NCBI GenBank assembly: GCA_035653615.1
Contig: DASRBN010000035.1
Span: 265,307-329,306 of the forward strand
From: Ktedonobacteraceae bacterium
GTDB taxonomy: Bacteria; Chloroflexota; Ktedonobacteria; Ktedonobacterales; Ktedonobacteraceae
Direction: 5' to 3'
Length of the DNA stretch: 64,000 bases
Shown here: piece after piece, positions 9,604 to 18,851 of the stretch
Layout: each line of letters opens with the position of its first letter
Numbering within the stretch: position 1 is the stretch's first letter
Notes under the pieces: model-generated
Told to the model about the DNA's origin: nothing
Database searches by the model: none
The model's input: only the letters and a program-made list of their open reading frames with translations
Translations under genes and position numbers: made by a program

Positions 9604-9834
9604 ATGTTGAAATCAATCGTTCGCTTTGGCCGCTGGCTTTTTCGCTTCCTGATCTCAGGATACGACGAAGAAAATTTCAGATCACCGCGCAACCATCCTT
9701 CGCTTTACGACTCATCGGCACGTCATGATGACTCGCTGCCAGGATTTTCCAGGCACGAACAGGCCAGGCTCTATATTGGTCATGGATGGAGGCCACCTAC
9801 ACCGCCTTCGGGAAGACTCCCTGTTCAAGATTGA
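9604..9834 (+). CDS. Small hypothetical protein
   Basis: Seventy-six residues, not recognised. The main support is a good ribosome site, AAGGAG, five bases before ATG 9604. The N-terminus is basic and hydrophobic (FGRWLFRFL) and could be an amphipathic membrane-associated helix. The rest is rich in Arg, His, Ser and Pro with no motif I know. It lies between the nucleoside hydrolase and the convergent cysE. Confidence 0.45.
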   Translation: MLKSIVRFGRWLFRFLISGYDEENFRSPRNHPSLYDSSARHDDSLPGFSRHEQARLYIGHGWRPPTPPSGRLPVQD

Positions 9835-9888
9835 GGATCTTCTTGCAGAAGAAATTTAGAGAAAAGGCCAGCCGCATCCATATACAGT

Positions 9889-10614
9889 CTAAATCTGGTA
9901 GTCCATCTCACCGTTCCAGCCTTGAGTGAGTTCCTGGTGCTTTTTGAGCGTTTCGCCGCCCTTTACCAGCAGTTCAGCAGGCTTGGAAGCAACGACGGAA
10001 TTGGGGGGAACGGATTCGAGCACCAGGGTCATGCCGCCAATTTTGCTGCCCCTACCGATGGTGATCGGTCCCAGGATAGCTGCTCCGACTCCGATGGTCA
10101 CGTCATCTTCTATGGTGGGGTGACGTTTCTGGCGACGACCGGGGCTGGGTCGCCACCAGCCGGTTGCGCCGAGTGTGACCTGGTGATAAAGCATGACGTT
10201 ATTGCCGATCTCTGCCGTTTCACCGATTACGACGCCAGCACCATGGTCGATGAAGAAACGTTTGCCGATCTTCGCGCCGGGATGGATCTCGATACCGCCA
10301 GTGATGAAACGCGCGAATTGCGAGATCAGCCTGGGAATAAAGGGAATGTGCGCTTTGTAGAGGGCATGTGCAATACGATGATAGAAAAGCGCCCACAGCC
10401 CCTGGTAGAGCAAGGCTTCGAAGATGTTGCGACACGCGGGGTCTTTCTCGAAGATGACGTCAATGGCGTCCGGCCAGCGCGTTCTACGACGCGGCGTCGT
10501 GCCAGGAACGGGAATTAAGATGCCGGGAGGAACCTGAGGTAGATGCGAAAGGTCCGCTTCATTGTGATTAGGTAATGCCTGGTTCCTGGTTTCGTCTGGA
10601 ATACTTTGCGACAT
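9889..10614 (-). CDS. cysE: Serine O-acetyltransferase
   Basis: Transfers acetyl from acetyl-CoA to L-serine, giving O-acetylserine, the first committed step of cysteine synthesis. The 241-residue protein has a low-complexity N-terminal extension of about 45 residues, then the helical domain and the left-handed beta-helix of hexapeptide repeats (IEIHPGAKIGKRFFIDHG, VIGETAEIG, TIGVGAAILGPITIG). The catalytic His of DHG is present. The loop between GATG and RHPTI is longer than usual (WWRPSPGRRQK). A near-consensus promoter lies upstream at 10690-10718. No other cysteine genes are adjacent. Confidence 0.93.
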   Translation of the reverse strand: MSQSIPDETRNQALPNHNEADLSHLPQVPPGILIPVPGTTPRRRTRWPDAIDVIFEKDPACRNIFEALLYQGLWALFYHRIAHALYKAHIPFIPRLISQFARFITGGIEIHPGAKIGKRFFIDHGAGVVIGETAEIGNNVMLYHQVTLGATGWWRPSPGRRQKRHPTIEDDVTIGVGAAILGPITIGRGSKIGGMTLVLESVPPNSVVASKPAELLVKGGETLKKHQELTQGWNGEMDYQI

Positions 10615-10689
10615 GCTACTTGCGATCCCTTTCCATTGATCTACCTTCTGGTTAGTATGCTGGTCAAAGTTATCTTCTGTTCTGTTTGG

Positions 10690-10718
10690 AGTGTAGGGCA
10701 GGAAAGAGTTATTGTCAA
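10690..10718 (-). promoter_or_regulatory. cysE: Sigma70-type promoter of cysE
   Basis: Read on the minus strand, TTGACA (10718-10713) and TACACT (10695-10690) are separated by exactly 17 bases. The predicted transcript start is about 70 bases before the cysE start codon. Confidence 0.6.
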
Positions 10719-10879
10719 GAGTAAGTTTGCTGCTGACATACTGTTGTCATCAGCACCAATTATACTGTAAGCAGACCTGAAGGAATTTTCTGATTCATCC
10801 TCGATTAAGAGGATTTGGAGGGAATCTTTTGATGCTTACAGTTACTCAACACGCCAGGAAAGCAGGAGGTAATGTACTT

Positions 10880-11824
10880 ATGTCAACATCCACTGATCTA
10901 AATGTACTCTCTGGGGCACTGAAACCATGCCCACCTTTTGACTTCTTCAAGACATTGGGCTTTCTCAATGGCTTCGGACCGACGGTGGGAGAACAGGCGC
11001 TTGCTCCTGATTCGCTAACCAAAGCGGTCACGCTAAATGGGCACGCGGTAGCCTTTGAGCTACATAGTACCGGCACAATCGAGGAACCTGAACTTGCCTA
11101 TACCCTCTATTCGGAACAGCCATTGAGCGAGGCGGAATGTGCTACCATGACTGACCGCATGCGCTTCTTTCTCAGCCTGGACGATGATCTGCGACCTTTC
11201 TACGAGATTGGGCGGGAAGACGATGCCTTTGCTCCTATGGTCGAGCGTTTCTATGGATTGCACCAGCCGAAGTTTCTGACGCCGTTCGAGATTGCCTGCT
11301 GGGCGATCTTAGGGCAGCGCATTCCCTGGCGTGTCGCTCACAAAATAAAGATGGCTATGGTGGAGCGCTGGGGAAGCACTATTACCTTACCGGAGGGAAG
11401 CTATTGGGGATTCCCGGAACCGGCGCAGATGGCCGCCGTTGATAATGCTGAGCTGGCAAGTGTGGTGCGCAACGAGCGTAAGGTAGAGTATCTACGGGCG
11501 GTTATCCAGTTCTTCAATGAGGTGGACGAGCAATTTTTGCGATATGGTGACTACGATGAAGTTGCGGCGGCAATTCGTGGCGTCCGAGGTATCGGCGAGT
11601 GGTCTGCGCACTTCATCATGGTACGTGGCCTGGGACGGATGGAGCGAGTACCGGCGGTTGACCAGGAACTTGCTAAGGCGGCGGCCAGGATTTACAACCA
11701 GGGACAAATGCTTGCCCCGTCCGAGATGCAGGTATTGCTGGATCGTTATGGCGAATACCAGGGGTACTGGGCTTTGTATCTCAGGGCGCCGCAGACATTG
11801 GAAAATCATGGCATGATGGTGTGA
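10880..11824 (+). CDS. DNA-3-methyladenine glycosylase, AlkA/HhH-GPD type
   Basis: Base-excision repair glycosylase of the HhH-GPD superfamily, expected to remove alkylated purines. The helix-hairpin-helix region is VRGIGEWSAHFIM, followed about 20 residues later by the catalytic aspartate in PAVDQEL. An N-terminal beta-rich AlkA-type domain precedes it. ATG 10880 has a perfect AGGAGGT nine bases upstream. An earlier ATG at 10829 also has a GGAGGG site and would add 17 residues, so both starts are possible. It stands alone next to cysE; ogt, another alkylation-repair gene, lies 7 kb away. Confidence 0.88.
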   Translation: MSTSTDLNVLSGALKPCPPFDFFKTLGFLNGFGPTVGEQALAPDSLTKAVTLNGHAVAFELHSTGTIEEPELAYTLYSEQPLSEAECATMTDRMRFFLSLDDDLRPFYEIGREDDAFAPMVERFYGLHQPKFLTPFEIACWAILGQRIPWRVAHKIKMAMVERWGSTITLPEGSYWGFPEPAQMAAVDNAELASVVRNERKVEYLRAVIQFFNEVDEQFLRYGDYDEVAAAIRGVRGIGEWSAHFIMVRGLGRMERVPAVDQELAKAAARIYNQGQMLAPSEMQVLLDRYGEYQGYWALYLRAPQTLENHGMMV

Positions 11825-11869
11825 TAGCATAACACGGGCACTAACGCACGAAAAAAGGCAATTTTCTGC

Positions 11870-11898
11870 TTGACAATTCGCAAGCGCTCGTCTATACT
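11870..11898 (+). promoter_or_regulatory. Near-consensus promoter of tRNA-His
   Basis: TTGACA at 11870-11875 and TATACT at 11893-11898 are 17 bases apart. The tRNA begins 28 bases after the -10 box. Confidence 0.8.
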
Positions 11899-11925
11899 AG
11901 CGATACGTTCAAGACGTGTTGCTAT

Positions 11926-11999
11926 GGTGACCGTAGCTCAATCGGCAGAGCTCTGGATTGTGGCTCCAGCGGTTGTGGGTTCAAGCCCCATCGGTCACC
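11926..11999 (+). tRNA. tRNA-His (anticodon GTG)
   Basis: Full cloverleaf. G(-1) at 11926 pairs with C73 at 11999. The acceptor stem GTGACCG pairs with CGGTCAC at 11992-11998. The anticodon stem CTGGA/TCCAG closes the loop TTGTGGC, giving anticodon GTG. The T-arm is GTGGG-TTCAAGC-CCCAT. The extra 5' G is encoded, as in most bacteria; the 3' CCA is not. Confidence 0.95.
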
Positions 12000-12013
12000 C
12001 TTTTTATTGGCGA

Positions 12014-12065
12014 AAAAGAGCGAGGATTGGTACTCTCGGAAGTACCGTTCCTCGCTCTTTTTTTC
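12014..12065 (+). terminator. Rho-independent terminator after tRNA-His
   Basis: AAGAGCGAGGA pairs with TCCTCGCTCTT around an inner GGTACT/AGTACC hairpin, and a run of T follows. It closes the tRNA transcript 15 bases past the 3' end. Confidence 0.85.
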
Positions 12066-12118
12066 ACTGCATCTGTAAGCGCAGCTACCAGACCTGCGGC
12101 GAAGGCATCCTTTGCCGA

Positions 12119-12358
12119 TTAATGCGCGGCGATGTACACATTGGCCCAGTCATCAGGCGGGACGAGGTCCTGTGCGTTGAAGACGCGGCCAATGACATAG
12201 GGCTTCAGCAGGTGAGTGCCGAAGCGCTGATCCATAGGCAGCCAGGCCACATCGTTGACCAACTGCTGCTCGGCCTTATTGTACATCTGCATACGCTTGG
12301 TCTGATCCAGCGTCACGTCGGCCTGAGCGCAACTCCTGTGCTTGCGAGCGAGTAGTAT
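12119..12358 (-). pseudogene. C-terminal remnant of an extracellular peptide-binding protein (SBP family 5)
   Basis: About 79 codons ending in a stop at 12119 match the C-terminal end typical of OppA/DppA-type solute-binding proteins: QADVTLDQTKRM, AEQQLVNDVAWLP, then VIGRVFNAQDL. The rest of the roughly 550-residue family length is missing; upstream the frame runs straight into the ftsH stop region. There is no start codon with a ribosome site. It looks like a deletion scar that fused the end of an ABC-transporter gene to the downstream side of ftsH. Confidence 0.7.
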
Positions 12359-14352
12359 CAGGCGCCAGCTTCGGGTGCATACGGTGGCTGCAACATTGGG
12401 GGCAGAGGATAAGATGAACCGTGTTCTGGGATGCGAAGTTGCCCGCCGTTGCTACCCGCAGGATTGAGATGGGGCATGCCTGCGAGAATGGAGGGTGATT
12501 CGTATTGCCCATCGTCGATGGGCTGGTTGAAGAGGGCTTCAAACACCGGCCCCTCGAGGGTCTCTTCTTTTATGAGGCGTTCGCTGATCATAATCAGGCG
12601 TGTTTTGTTCTGGAGGAGTACGTTATAGGCCTTATCAAAAGCCTCCTGGATGATGCGGCGTACCTCTTCATCTATCTCGCGGGCGGTCTGTTCGCTGTAG
12701 TTGCGCTGCTCGCCGAAGTCGCGGCCCAGGAAAACAAGCTCATCTTTGTGCCCCAGCGCTACTGGCCCAATAACGTTGCTCATGCCATATTCGGTCACCA
12801 TTGAGCGGGCAATCTTTGTCACGCGTTCTATATCATTCGAAGCGCCGGTTGTGACCTCGCCAAAGATGATCAACTCGGCGACGTGTCCGCCAAGGGCGTA
12901 TGCAAGCATATCCTCAAATTGTGGTTTGCTCCAGAGGTACCGATCCTCTGTAGGCAGCAACATCGTAAAGCCGCCTGCCTGGCCGCGCGCTACAATGGAG
13001 ACCTTATGCACGGGGTCGGTGTTGGGCAGCATACGAGCTACCATGGCGTGGCCGACTTCATGATACGCGGTGATCGCCTTTTCACGCTCGCTGATGATGC
13101 GGCTTTTACGCGCCGGGCCGGCAACAACGCGATCAATCGCCTCCTCGAGCTCGCTCATGCCAATTTTGCGCTTATTGCGCCGGGCGGCCAGGATAGCGGC
13201 CTCGTTGAGCAGATTGGCAAGATCAGCGCCGGAGAAGCCGGGTGTTTGTTTGGCGAGCGTTTCCAGAGAGATGCTTGTTTCTAATGGCTTGCCGCGGGCG
13301 TGAACCTGGAGGATGGAGATGCGCCCGCGAATGTCGGGGCGATCAAGCACGACCTGGCGATCAAAACGACCGGGGCGTAGCAGCGCGGGATCGAGTACAT
13401 CGGGGCGGTTTGTCGCCGCTATCACGATTACATTGGTATTGGTATCGAACCCATCCATCTCGACGAGAATTTGATTGAGTGTTTGTTCGCGTTCATCGTG
13501 GGAGCCACCGAGACCTGCGCCGCGTTGCCGACCGACGGCATCGATCTCGTCAACGAAAACGATACAGGGGCTGTTGCGTTTGGCCTGGTCGAAGAGGTCA
13601 CGAACGCGGCTGGCACCGACGCCGACAAACATTTCGACAAATTCGGAGCCGCTGATGCTAAAGAAAGGGACACCGGCCTCGCCCGCGACAGCGCGTGAAA
13701 TCAATGTTTTGCCGGTTCCTGGTGGGCCTACCAGCAACAGGCCCTTAGGGATACGGGCCCCAAGCGCGGCAAACTTATCAGGAAATTTCAAAAACTCGAC
13801 GATTTCCTGCAATTCCTGCTTTGCCTCTTCCACGCCGGCAACATCGGCGAAGGTGACGGTGGGTTTGTTGCCCATAAACATGCGGGCGCGGCTCTTGCCA
13901 AACGACATAGCCTGATTATTACTTCCCTGTGCCTGGCGCATCATGAAGATCAGCAGGCCGGCAACCAGGATAAAAGGAATGAGACCACCGAGAATACTCA
14001 GCCAGGCTCCTAATGCGCTGGGGGCTTCATACTCAAGTACCAACAAGTGGCTATTCGTATAATCGATGCCATTATCCTTGAGCACCTGCGTAACATCAAA
14101 AGAACTGTTTATATTCGCTGCTTCTTTGCTTCCATCCTGGCCACGAGTCAATGTGATGGTATCGCTTGAGACATCCAACGTATCCTGCTGATTCTTACTC
14201 ATGTCGGTTTTGATATCGCTCAAAATCGTTGATACGTTGACCTGTTTTGTATCAGATGGCGAACGGAAGAAAAGTACGATGATCAGGACAATGGCCAGCA
14301 ACATTATGAGCCAGATAAAGCTGGTTCTTAGCCATTTCCCACTGCTCGACAT
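12358..14352 (-). CDS. ftsH: ATP-dependent zinc metalloprotease FtsH
   Basis: Membrane-anchored AAA+ protease that removes damaged or regulatory membrane and cytosolic proteins. Of 664 residues, transmembrane segments lie at about 12-30 and 115-138 and flank a small extracytoplasmic domain. The AAA module has Walker A GPPGTGKT at 209-216, Walker B IVFVDEID at about 264-271 and the SRH around [20 protein letters not shown]. The zinc site is HEVGH at 431-435 with the third ligand D507 in [13 protein letters not shown] replaces the more common HEAGH, a conservative change. The C-terminal tail is Pro/Gly-rich. A TATAAT-like -10 lies at 14452-14457. Confidence 0.97.
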   Translation of the reverse strand: MSSSGKWLRTSFIWLIMLLAIVLIIVLFFRSPSDTKQVNVSTILSDIKTDMSKNQQDTLDVSSDTITLTRGQDGSKEAANINSSFDVTQVLKDNGIDYTNSHLLVLEYEAPSALGAWLSILGGLIPFILVAGLLIFMMRQAQGSNNQAMSFGKSRARMFMGNKPTVTFADVAGVEEAKQELQEIVEFLKFPDKFAALGARIPKGLLLVGPPGTGKTLISRAVAGEAGVPFFSISGSEFVEMFVGVGASRVRDLFDQAKRNSPCIVFVDEIDAVGRQRGAGLGGSHDEREQTLNQILVEMDGFDTNTNVIVIAATNRPDVLDPALLRPGRFDRQVVLDRPDIRGRISILQVHARGKPLETSISLETLAKQTPGFSGADLANLLNEAAILAARRNKRKIGMSELEEAIDRVVAGPARKSRIISEREKAITAYHEVGHAMVARMLPNTDPVHKVSIVARGQAGGFTMLLPTEDRYLWSKPQFEDMLAYALGGHVAELIIFGEVTTGASNDIERVTKIARSMVTEYGMSNVIGPVALGHKDELVFLGRDFGEQRNYSEQTAREIDEEVRRIIQEAFDKAYNVLLQNKTRLIMISERLIKEETLEGPVFEALFNQPIDDGQYESPSILAGMPHLNPAGSNGGQLRIPEHGSSYPLPPMLQPPYAPEAGA

Positions 14353-14451
14353 TGGGATTCCTCTCTACTCTCGGGCAGGCAGCACGCCCCCGACACTCAA
14401 TAAGCCTATCCTTTTGCTGCCTGACATGCAATGCTTGACTCTTTGTGGCTT

Positions 14452-14457
14452 ATTATA
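14452..14457 (-). promoter_or_regulatory. ftsH: -10 element upstream of ftsH
   Basis: A perfect TATAAT on the minus strand lies 100 bases before the ftsH start. No good -35 is visible at the right distance, so the promoter may depend on an activator or an alternative start. Confidence 0.35.
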
Positions 14458-14523
14458 GCACACCCTTCCACATAACTTGTAGATTGAGGACACTTTACCT
14501 GTCATGAACCGGGATATAATCGT

Positions 14524-15252
14524 TTAAAATGCTGGCCTGGCCAGAACGAGGCCCCAGACTGCCAGCGCACCAGCTGAGAAGAGGGGAGCGGCGCAGGCCT
14601 CCAGCGTGGAACCGGTGGTAGATACATCATCGACGATAAGGATTCTGCGATTCAAAAGAGCGCCAGTTGTAAATGGAGGGGGACAAATAAAGGCGCCGGT
14701 GACGTTCTGGCGGCGCTCCCTGGGGTGCAAGTCTACCTGAGCGAGCGTTGCCCGTGTGCGGATGAGCAGGCCGGTATGCAGCGGAATGCCGAGTTTTGTA
14801 GAACAGGTGCGGGCCAACAAATAGGAGTGGTTATAGCCACGCTGGCGTTCGCGCTGGCTATGCAAGGGCACCGGAACAATCATGTCGGCTTGAATAGCAT
14901 ATCTCACATAAGCCTGGGCCAGCAGTTCTCCAAGAGGTTGTGCCAGGCGGGTATTTCCCCTGTACTTGAGCGCATGAATGTATCCACGCAATGGTTCCTG
15001 GAACGGGCCAATGGCCCGCAAACCACTCAAGGTCAGGCGATGGTAATAGCAGGCTTTACAGATTCCATCAGGAGGAAGCGGAGCGCAACAATGCTGGCAG
15101 ATTGTAGGAGGCAGAGGTTGAATTCGAGCGATACAGGATGGGCAGAGGATATAGCCATTGCGCTTACAACCGGCACATCGTGGAGGGAAGACAATATCCA
15201 GGAAATGCTGCGTAAGAGTCTGGGCCTGTTGTTGAGGAGCTTTCAAGCTCAT
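14524..15252 (-). CDS. comF: ComF family phosphoribosyltransferase-like protein
   Basis: ComF proteins assist DNA uptake in naturally competent bacteria and are widespread in others. The N-terminus has a Cys-rich zinc-ribbon region (CAGCKRNGYILCPSC, then CQHC and CKAC) at about 25-70. The PRPP-binding motif ILIVDDVSTTGSTLEA lies near residues 205-220. The 242-residue length is normal. A CGAGGT ribosome site lies seven bases before ATG 15252. It is on the same strand as ftsH but separated by 171 bases containing the ftsH -10. Confidence 0.92.
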   Translation of the reverse strand: MSLKAPQQQAQTLTQHFLDIVFPPRCAGCKRNGYILCPSCIARIQPLPPTICQHCCAPLPPDGICKACYYHRLTLSGLRAIGPFQEPLRGYIHALKYRGNTRLAQPLGELLAQAYVRYAIQADMIVPVPLHSQRERQRGYNHSYLLARTCSTKLGIPLHTGLLIRTRATLAQVDLHPRERRQNVTGAFICPPPFTTGALLNRRILIVDDVSTTGSTLEACAAPLFSAGALAVWGLVLARPAF

Positions 15253-15342
15253 TTTTTATACCTCGAGGAAATCAGAATCTTTGAAGGTACGAACTTCCCT
15301 TACATGCAATGAACAGCGAAGGTTCTCTTCTACCATGAAAGT

Positions 15343-15386
15343 AAAAAAGGAGAACCACTTCGATGAAGTGGCCCTCCTTCTCTCGC
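15343..15386 (-). terminator. Rho-independent terminator of the secreted-protein gene
   Basis: On the minus strand, GGAGGGCCACTTC and GAAGTGGTTCTCC pair around ATC, and TTTTTT follows. It lies 15-57 bases past the stop codon of the gene at 15400-17067. Confidence 0.8.
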
Positions 15387-15399
15387 TCAGAAGAGCGAA

Positions 15400-17067
15400 T
15401 TAGTTGTTGGACGGACAATAATTCTTCGGCAGTATCTGGCGGAAATCCTCAAAGTGCGCAACGGCGCTGCCACCAACACTGGTATAGGTTACAGTAATCA
15501 ACTGACCATACTGGTTGTACTCGTTGAAGTCATTGGTGCTGCCCGGAATGTGATTACCGAACTGCCAGACACAATCCTGACGGAATTGAGCTGTACTGAA
15601 GAACGGGTAGAAGTTGGCGGGATACCCGTCATCGGTATCTGGGATAATTGTGCAGCCCTGACCGGTATCGCGATTGCACTGGCCAGTGTCAATCTCAATG
15701 CGCGGCATATCCGACTCGAACGCCGTACGACTATAGTTGACATTGTAATCTGGGCCGGTTAGAGGACTGGTGACGCGAATCGGCGTTGGATGCAGGGTAG
15801 TATTGCCATCAGGCCACAGGGGCTGGTAGGGGACTCCATCAAAGCCGGGGACATTTTCGCCTATGCATCCACTCACCTGAACTAGCGAAGATGAAGAGGC
15901 AGGGAAACAGCCCGTATCATCGCTGTCGGTTGGCTCCTGGTCGTTAATGATGCCCTCTGTATTACCCGTGGGGCAGTTGCCTCCAGGAGAAATCGCGTTT
16001 GAGCCATTGCAGTAGTCAAAGTGGCCGATTTCGACATCGTAGGCGATGTTGTAGGTATGGGCGGCCCACGTCACACGGGTCTCCTCAGAGGAGGTGCTGT
16101 ACATGGGATGGAAATCGTAATTAATTTCCGTGCAGCTGGTTCCGTTGGGCGCAAACTTGATCTGGCCAAACCCATTGGCGGCACTCGTTGTCATGGAGCC
16201 GCTCTGCCCTGTCGTCTGGTCGTTGAGGTCGATTTGCAGGCCATGAGCGGTGTCATGCATCCTAATGATGACATCATCGCCCGAATTCATGAACAGGTCG
16301 TAATTTGGATTGGGCGTAAAGGTATCTTGCGTTGCATGAAGGGGATTGGGGGGTGAATTCGGCTGCGGTTTCCCGTTCAAGGTAATGAACGCGAAGTTGA
16401 TGTACTCGACGCCACCGACAATCTCTCCCTGACAGGTAGAGTTGAGCGCCTGTCCCGTGACAGGATTGGCAGAGTAGCTGTCGATGTTAAGGGCGGCACA
16501 CCACTTGGTGGGGTCGCAGCTGTTGCCAGCAGGCCACTCCACCCAACCGGGAGGATAGAACTGCATCTCCATGAATGCGGTTCCAGGATGCTTGGGGCTG
16601 ATGGCGGGGTCGACGATGTTCTTGTCGCTGTCGGGCGTGCAGTTCTTCACCTGTTCGGGGAATGACTGCGTATCGCACATCGCCATACCGAACCAGAAGG
16701 CTGGCGTGAGCTGGAAGTTCCAGGATTTCCCCTTGACTTCCTTGGTGCCCTGCGGATCTTTAGGCAGCGTGAGCTCGTACTGCATCTGATTACCAGAGCC
16801 AGGCACATTGGAATAGTAGAGATTCGATGGCTCGTCATGTCCGACGTAGTAGGGCCAGGGATTGTATGCATTGGAGATCTCCGTGCATAGCAAAGCACTG
16901 GTCTCATCACATCCGTACGTCACATGTTTTAGCCCTGGATTGCTTGCCGATGCAGCATGGGTAGCTGTTCCGCGCAATGCTCCTGTTGCGAACAGCCCGG
17001 CGACAATGGCTGCCAGAGCAAACAGGGAGAGCGCGATGCTCAACTTTGAGCGGGAAGAGAAGCGCAA
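15400..17067 (-). CDS. Secreted Cys-rich protein of unknown function
   Basis: 555 residues. A basic start, a hydrophobic stretch (about 10-30) and an ATHAASA-type cleavage region near residue 40 form a clear signal peptide. The mature part is rich in Asn, Asp, Thr, Pro and Cys. Many of the cysteines are spread over the whole length (for example YGCDET, NCTPDSD, SCDPTKWCA, NCPTGN, CPSNN at the end), as expected for a disulphide-stabilised extracellular protein. I recognise no catalytic motif. The start is a TTG at 17067 with GAGGTG six bases upstream. A symmetric dyad cluster lies upstream at 17130-17208 and a strong terminator follows, so it is a single-gene unit. Confidence 0.85.
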   Translation of the reverse strand: MRFSSRSKLSIALSLFALAAIVAGLFATGALRGTATHAASASNPGLKHVTYGCDETSALLCTEISNAYNPWPYYVGHDEPSNLYYSNVPGSGNQMQYELTLPKDPQGTKEVKGKSWNFQLTPAFWFGMAMCDTQSFPEQVKNCTPDSDKNIVDPAISPKHPGTAFMEMQFYPPGWVEWPAGNSCDPTKWCAALNIDSYSANPVTGQALNSTCQGEIVGGVEYINFAFITLNGKPQPNSPPNPLHATQDTFTPNPNYDLFMNSGDDVIIRMHDTAHGLQIDLNDQTTGQSGSMTTSAANGFGQIKFAPNGTSCTEINYDFHPMYSTSSEETRVTWAAHTYNIAYDVEIGHFDYCNGSNAISPGGNCPTGNTEGIINDQEPTDSDDTGCFPASSSSLVQVSGCIGENVPGFDGVPYQPLWPDGNTTLHPTPIRVTSPLTGPDYNVNYSRTAFESDMPRIEIDTGQCNRDTGQGCTIIPDTDDGYPANFYPFFSTAQFRQDCVWQFGNHIPGSTNDFNEYNQYGQLITVTYTSVGGSAVAHFEDFRQILPKNYCPSNN

Positions 17068-17381
17068 AACTACACCTCACTTTCAAAAATAGAGATCAAT
17101 GTTGTCCGACTGCTCGAACAGAGAAACATTTAACCAATTCAATTATTCAACCTCTGGCAATGCGGCGGAAGGGAAGGAAGGTTATGAATTGGTTAAGAAA
17201 TGGTTGAAGTCCATTGTTCCCCCTCAACACTCGGTTGTGATTTGCGAGCTTGCGGACAAACTCCAACGACGTAAGACGAGTGCCTACTGTGACAATGTAA
17301 AAATTTTGGCCTGATATGGAATTTCCCCTGGTTGATATTATACCATGAGACGGGAAAATTTGGAAGAGGTTTTCAGTATTC
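17068..17381. promoter_or_regulatory. Intergenic region with a large dyad of GGTT(A/G)A motifs
   Basis: No gene. It contains TTAACCAATTCA (17130-17141) and its exact complement TGAATTGGTTAA (17185-17196), plus TTCAACC (17146-17152) and GGTTGAA (17202-17208), giving a two-motif symmetric arrangement. This lies 63-141 bases upstream of the secreted-protein start and could be an operator. Confidence 0.45.
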
Positions 17382-18206
17382 TTATGGATTTTTAATGTTT
17401 GTTTCTTCAATTGAATACACATAATGCAGTTGAGGAGAAAATATAATCTCTACTATTGTATCTTTACGCAAACGTTTGTATGTTTGTTCAGGTACGCTAA
17501 AGGTTTTGATCTCGTCCGAATCTAAGGGCTGTAATGCTACTCCATACCAGGAACCCGCAAAACGCGGGGTCAATCCAGGGCGATTGGTGCGGCGTGCTTG
17601 CCCTGTCGAGCGTAATGCAACGACGCTTGCTATCATAGTGTATTGTCCTCTATCTCGACCGCGATACTTTGCACGCCAATCGAGCCATCCCCAACGCGCG
17701 AGTAGGAAAGGATAAGGGAATAATACCAGGCCGATGAGCAACAGTGCTAAAGAACCGAATGGGTCACCGCTCGCGCTCGTTCCCGGCAGGGGATAACGTT
17801 GGCCGGCATAATCCAGGGCGTAGAGGAAACGCAGGTGCGGTGAATAGTCCAGCAGTACCGGGTCGCCATTGTGTATGCTTTTAGCAAGAGATTGAGAGAC
17901 CGCGGGAACGACCGCAGAATTGCCGTCATGCAAACGAATGATGAGATGAGGGAGGGTATCTACTATATTCGTCGTATGCCCCGTTACGGTTCCTGGAATT
18001 TGTAGCGGTGGCGAATTGGCATCGATTATTCCCACTAGCAGCGTAAATAGCCCGCTGCCTATAAGCAGCAGGCCGAGGAAAGCGAGCAGGCCACCGAAAA
18101 GTATGGCATTACGTGGTTTAATGCCGGGCCGCCAGCTCCACCATAAGATAGGCGAGTTATCATATGAATCTTTTTCGTTTTCATGCTGTACCAGATTGTC
18201 CGGCAT
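17382..18206 (-). CDS. Membrane protein of unknown function
   Basis: 274 residues with two hydrophobic segments, at about 35-62 (ILFGGLLAFLGLLLIGSGLF) and 150-168 (GSLALLLIGLVLFPYPFLL). Between them is a soluble part of about 85 residues that includes IPGTVTGH and VLLDYSPHLRFLYALDY. The C-terminal part is basic, then ends in beta-like sequence. The topology resembles DUF3592-type proteins, but I cannot confirm the family. No operon partner on this strand. Confidence 0.75.
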   Translation of the reverse strand: MPDNLVQHENEKDSYDNSPILWWSWRPGIKPRNAILFGGLLAFLGLLLIGSGLFTLLVGIIDANSPPLQIPGTVTGHTTNIVDTLPHLIIRLHDGNSAVVPAVSQSLAKSIHNGDPVLLDYSPHLRFLYALDYAGQRYPLPGTSASGDPFGSLALLLIGLVLFPYPFLLARWGWLDWRAKYRGRDRGQYTMIASVVALRSTGQARRTNRPGLTPRFAGSWYGVALQPLDSDEIKTFSVPEQTYKRLRKDTIVEIIFSPQLHYVYSIEETNIKNP

Positions 18207-18377
18207 GGGATAGGCTCCGATGTTGATTGCTGTTTTTGCGCCTGGAACGTTTGATTAGCATGTAGCATAGTTCATGGTGGGGGTAATTGCAACATGATAT
18301 GATCGTCGCTGTCAGACCGCACTGGCGTGTTTCTGTGATATACTTACGTTAAAGCAATTATTATTCAGGAGATGATC

Positions 18378-18851
18378 ATGGATCAGATGAGCTCCCCTTC
18401 AAATGTACCACCAGAAAAACGAGCGCCAAATGCTGGCAGCAGCGCAGCAGAAGAGAAACTTGCTGCTACCAGCCCGAATGTGGAGGCAGAAAAACCTGCC
18501 CTCGATACAAGTCCTGCGGCAACCGCCGAGAAGGAATCCTTTACCAGCCCGAATGTTGCGCAGGAAATACCGATTTCTGAGCGCAGGCAGGCTTATGGTA
18601 CGGCAAAAACCGAGAATCTGCGAGATTCAGGTCTATGGCGTATCATCCTGCCCGGTTTTGTAATCCTCTGTTGCCTGGCCATGCTTGCGATACCGCTGAT
18701 TATTCTGATACCCTTGCTTTCCAACTCGGTGAGTAACAATATCTCACTCGTCTGGCTGTGGATTGTACTGATTATTCTTGATGTCAGCATTGCGGCAATC
18801 GCAATTCGCGGGCTATTGAAAATATTCATGACACCGGCAGAGAACTACTAA
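18378..18851 (+). CDS. Small membrane protein with repetitive hydrophilic N-terminus
   Basis: About 157 residues. The first 85 are hydrophilic and rich in Ala, Glu, Pro and Ser with two copies of a TSPNV motif. Two transmembrane segments follow (IILPGFVILCCLAMLAIPLI and LVWLWIVLIILDVSIAAIAI). The ATG at 18378 sits six bases after CAGGAG; the ATG at 18372 directly abuts that site and is unlikely. It overlaps the convergent ogt gene by four bases. Confidence 0.75.
   Translation: MDQMSSPSNVPPEKRAPNAGSSAAEEKLAATSPNVEAEKPALDTSPAATAEKESFTSPNVAQEIPISERRQAYGTAKTENLRDSGLWRIILPGFVILCCLAMLAIPLIILIPLLSNSVSNNISLVWLWIVLIILDVSIAAIAIRGLLKIFMTPAENY

Noticed and set aside
14800..15310. Plus-strand frame opposite comF
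   Set aside because: The ComF zinc-ribbon and PRPP motif are on the minus strand with a good ribosome site.
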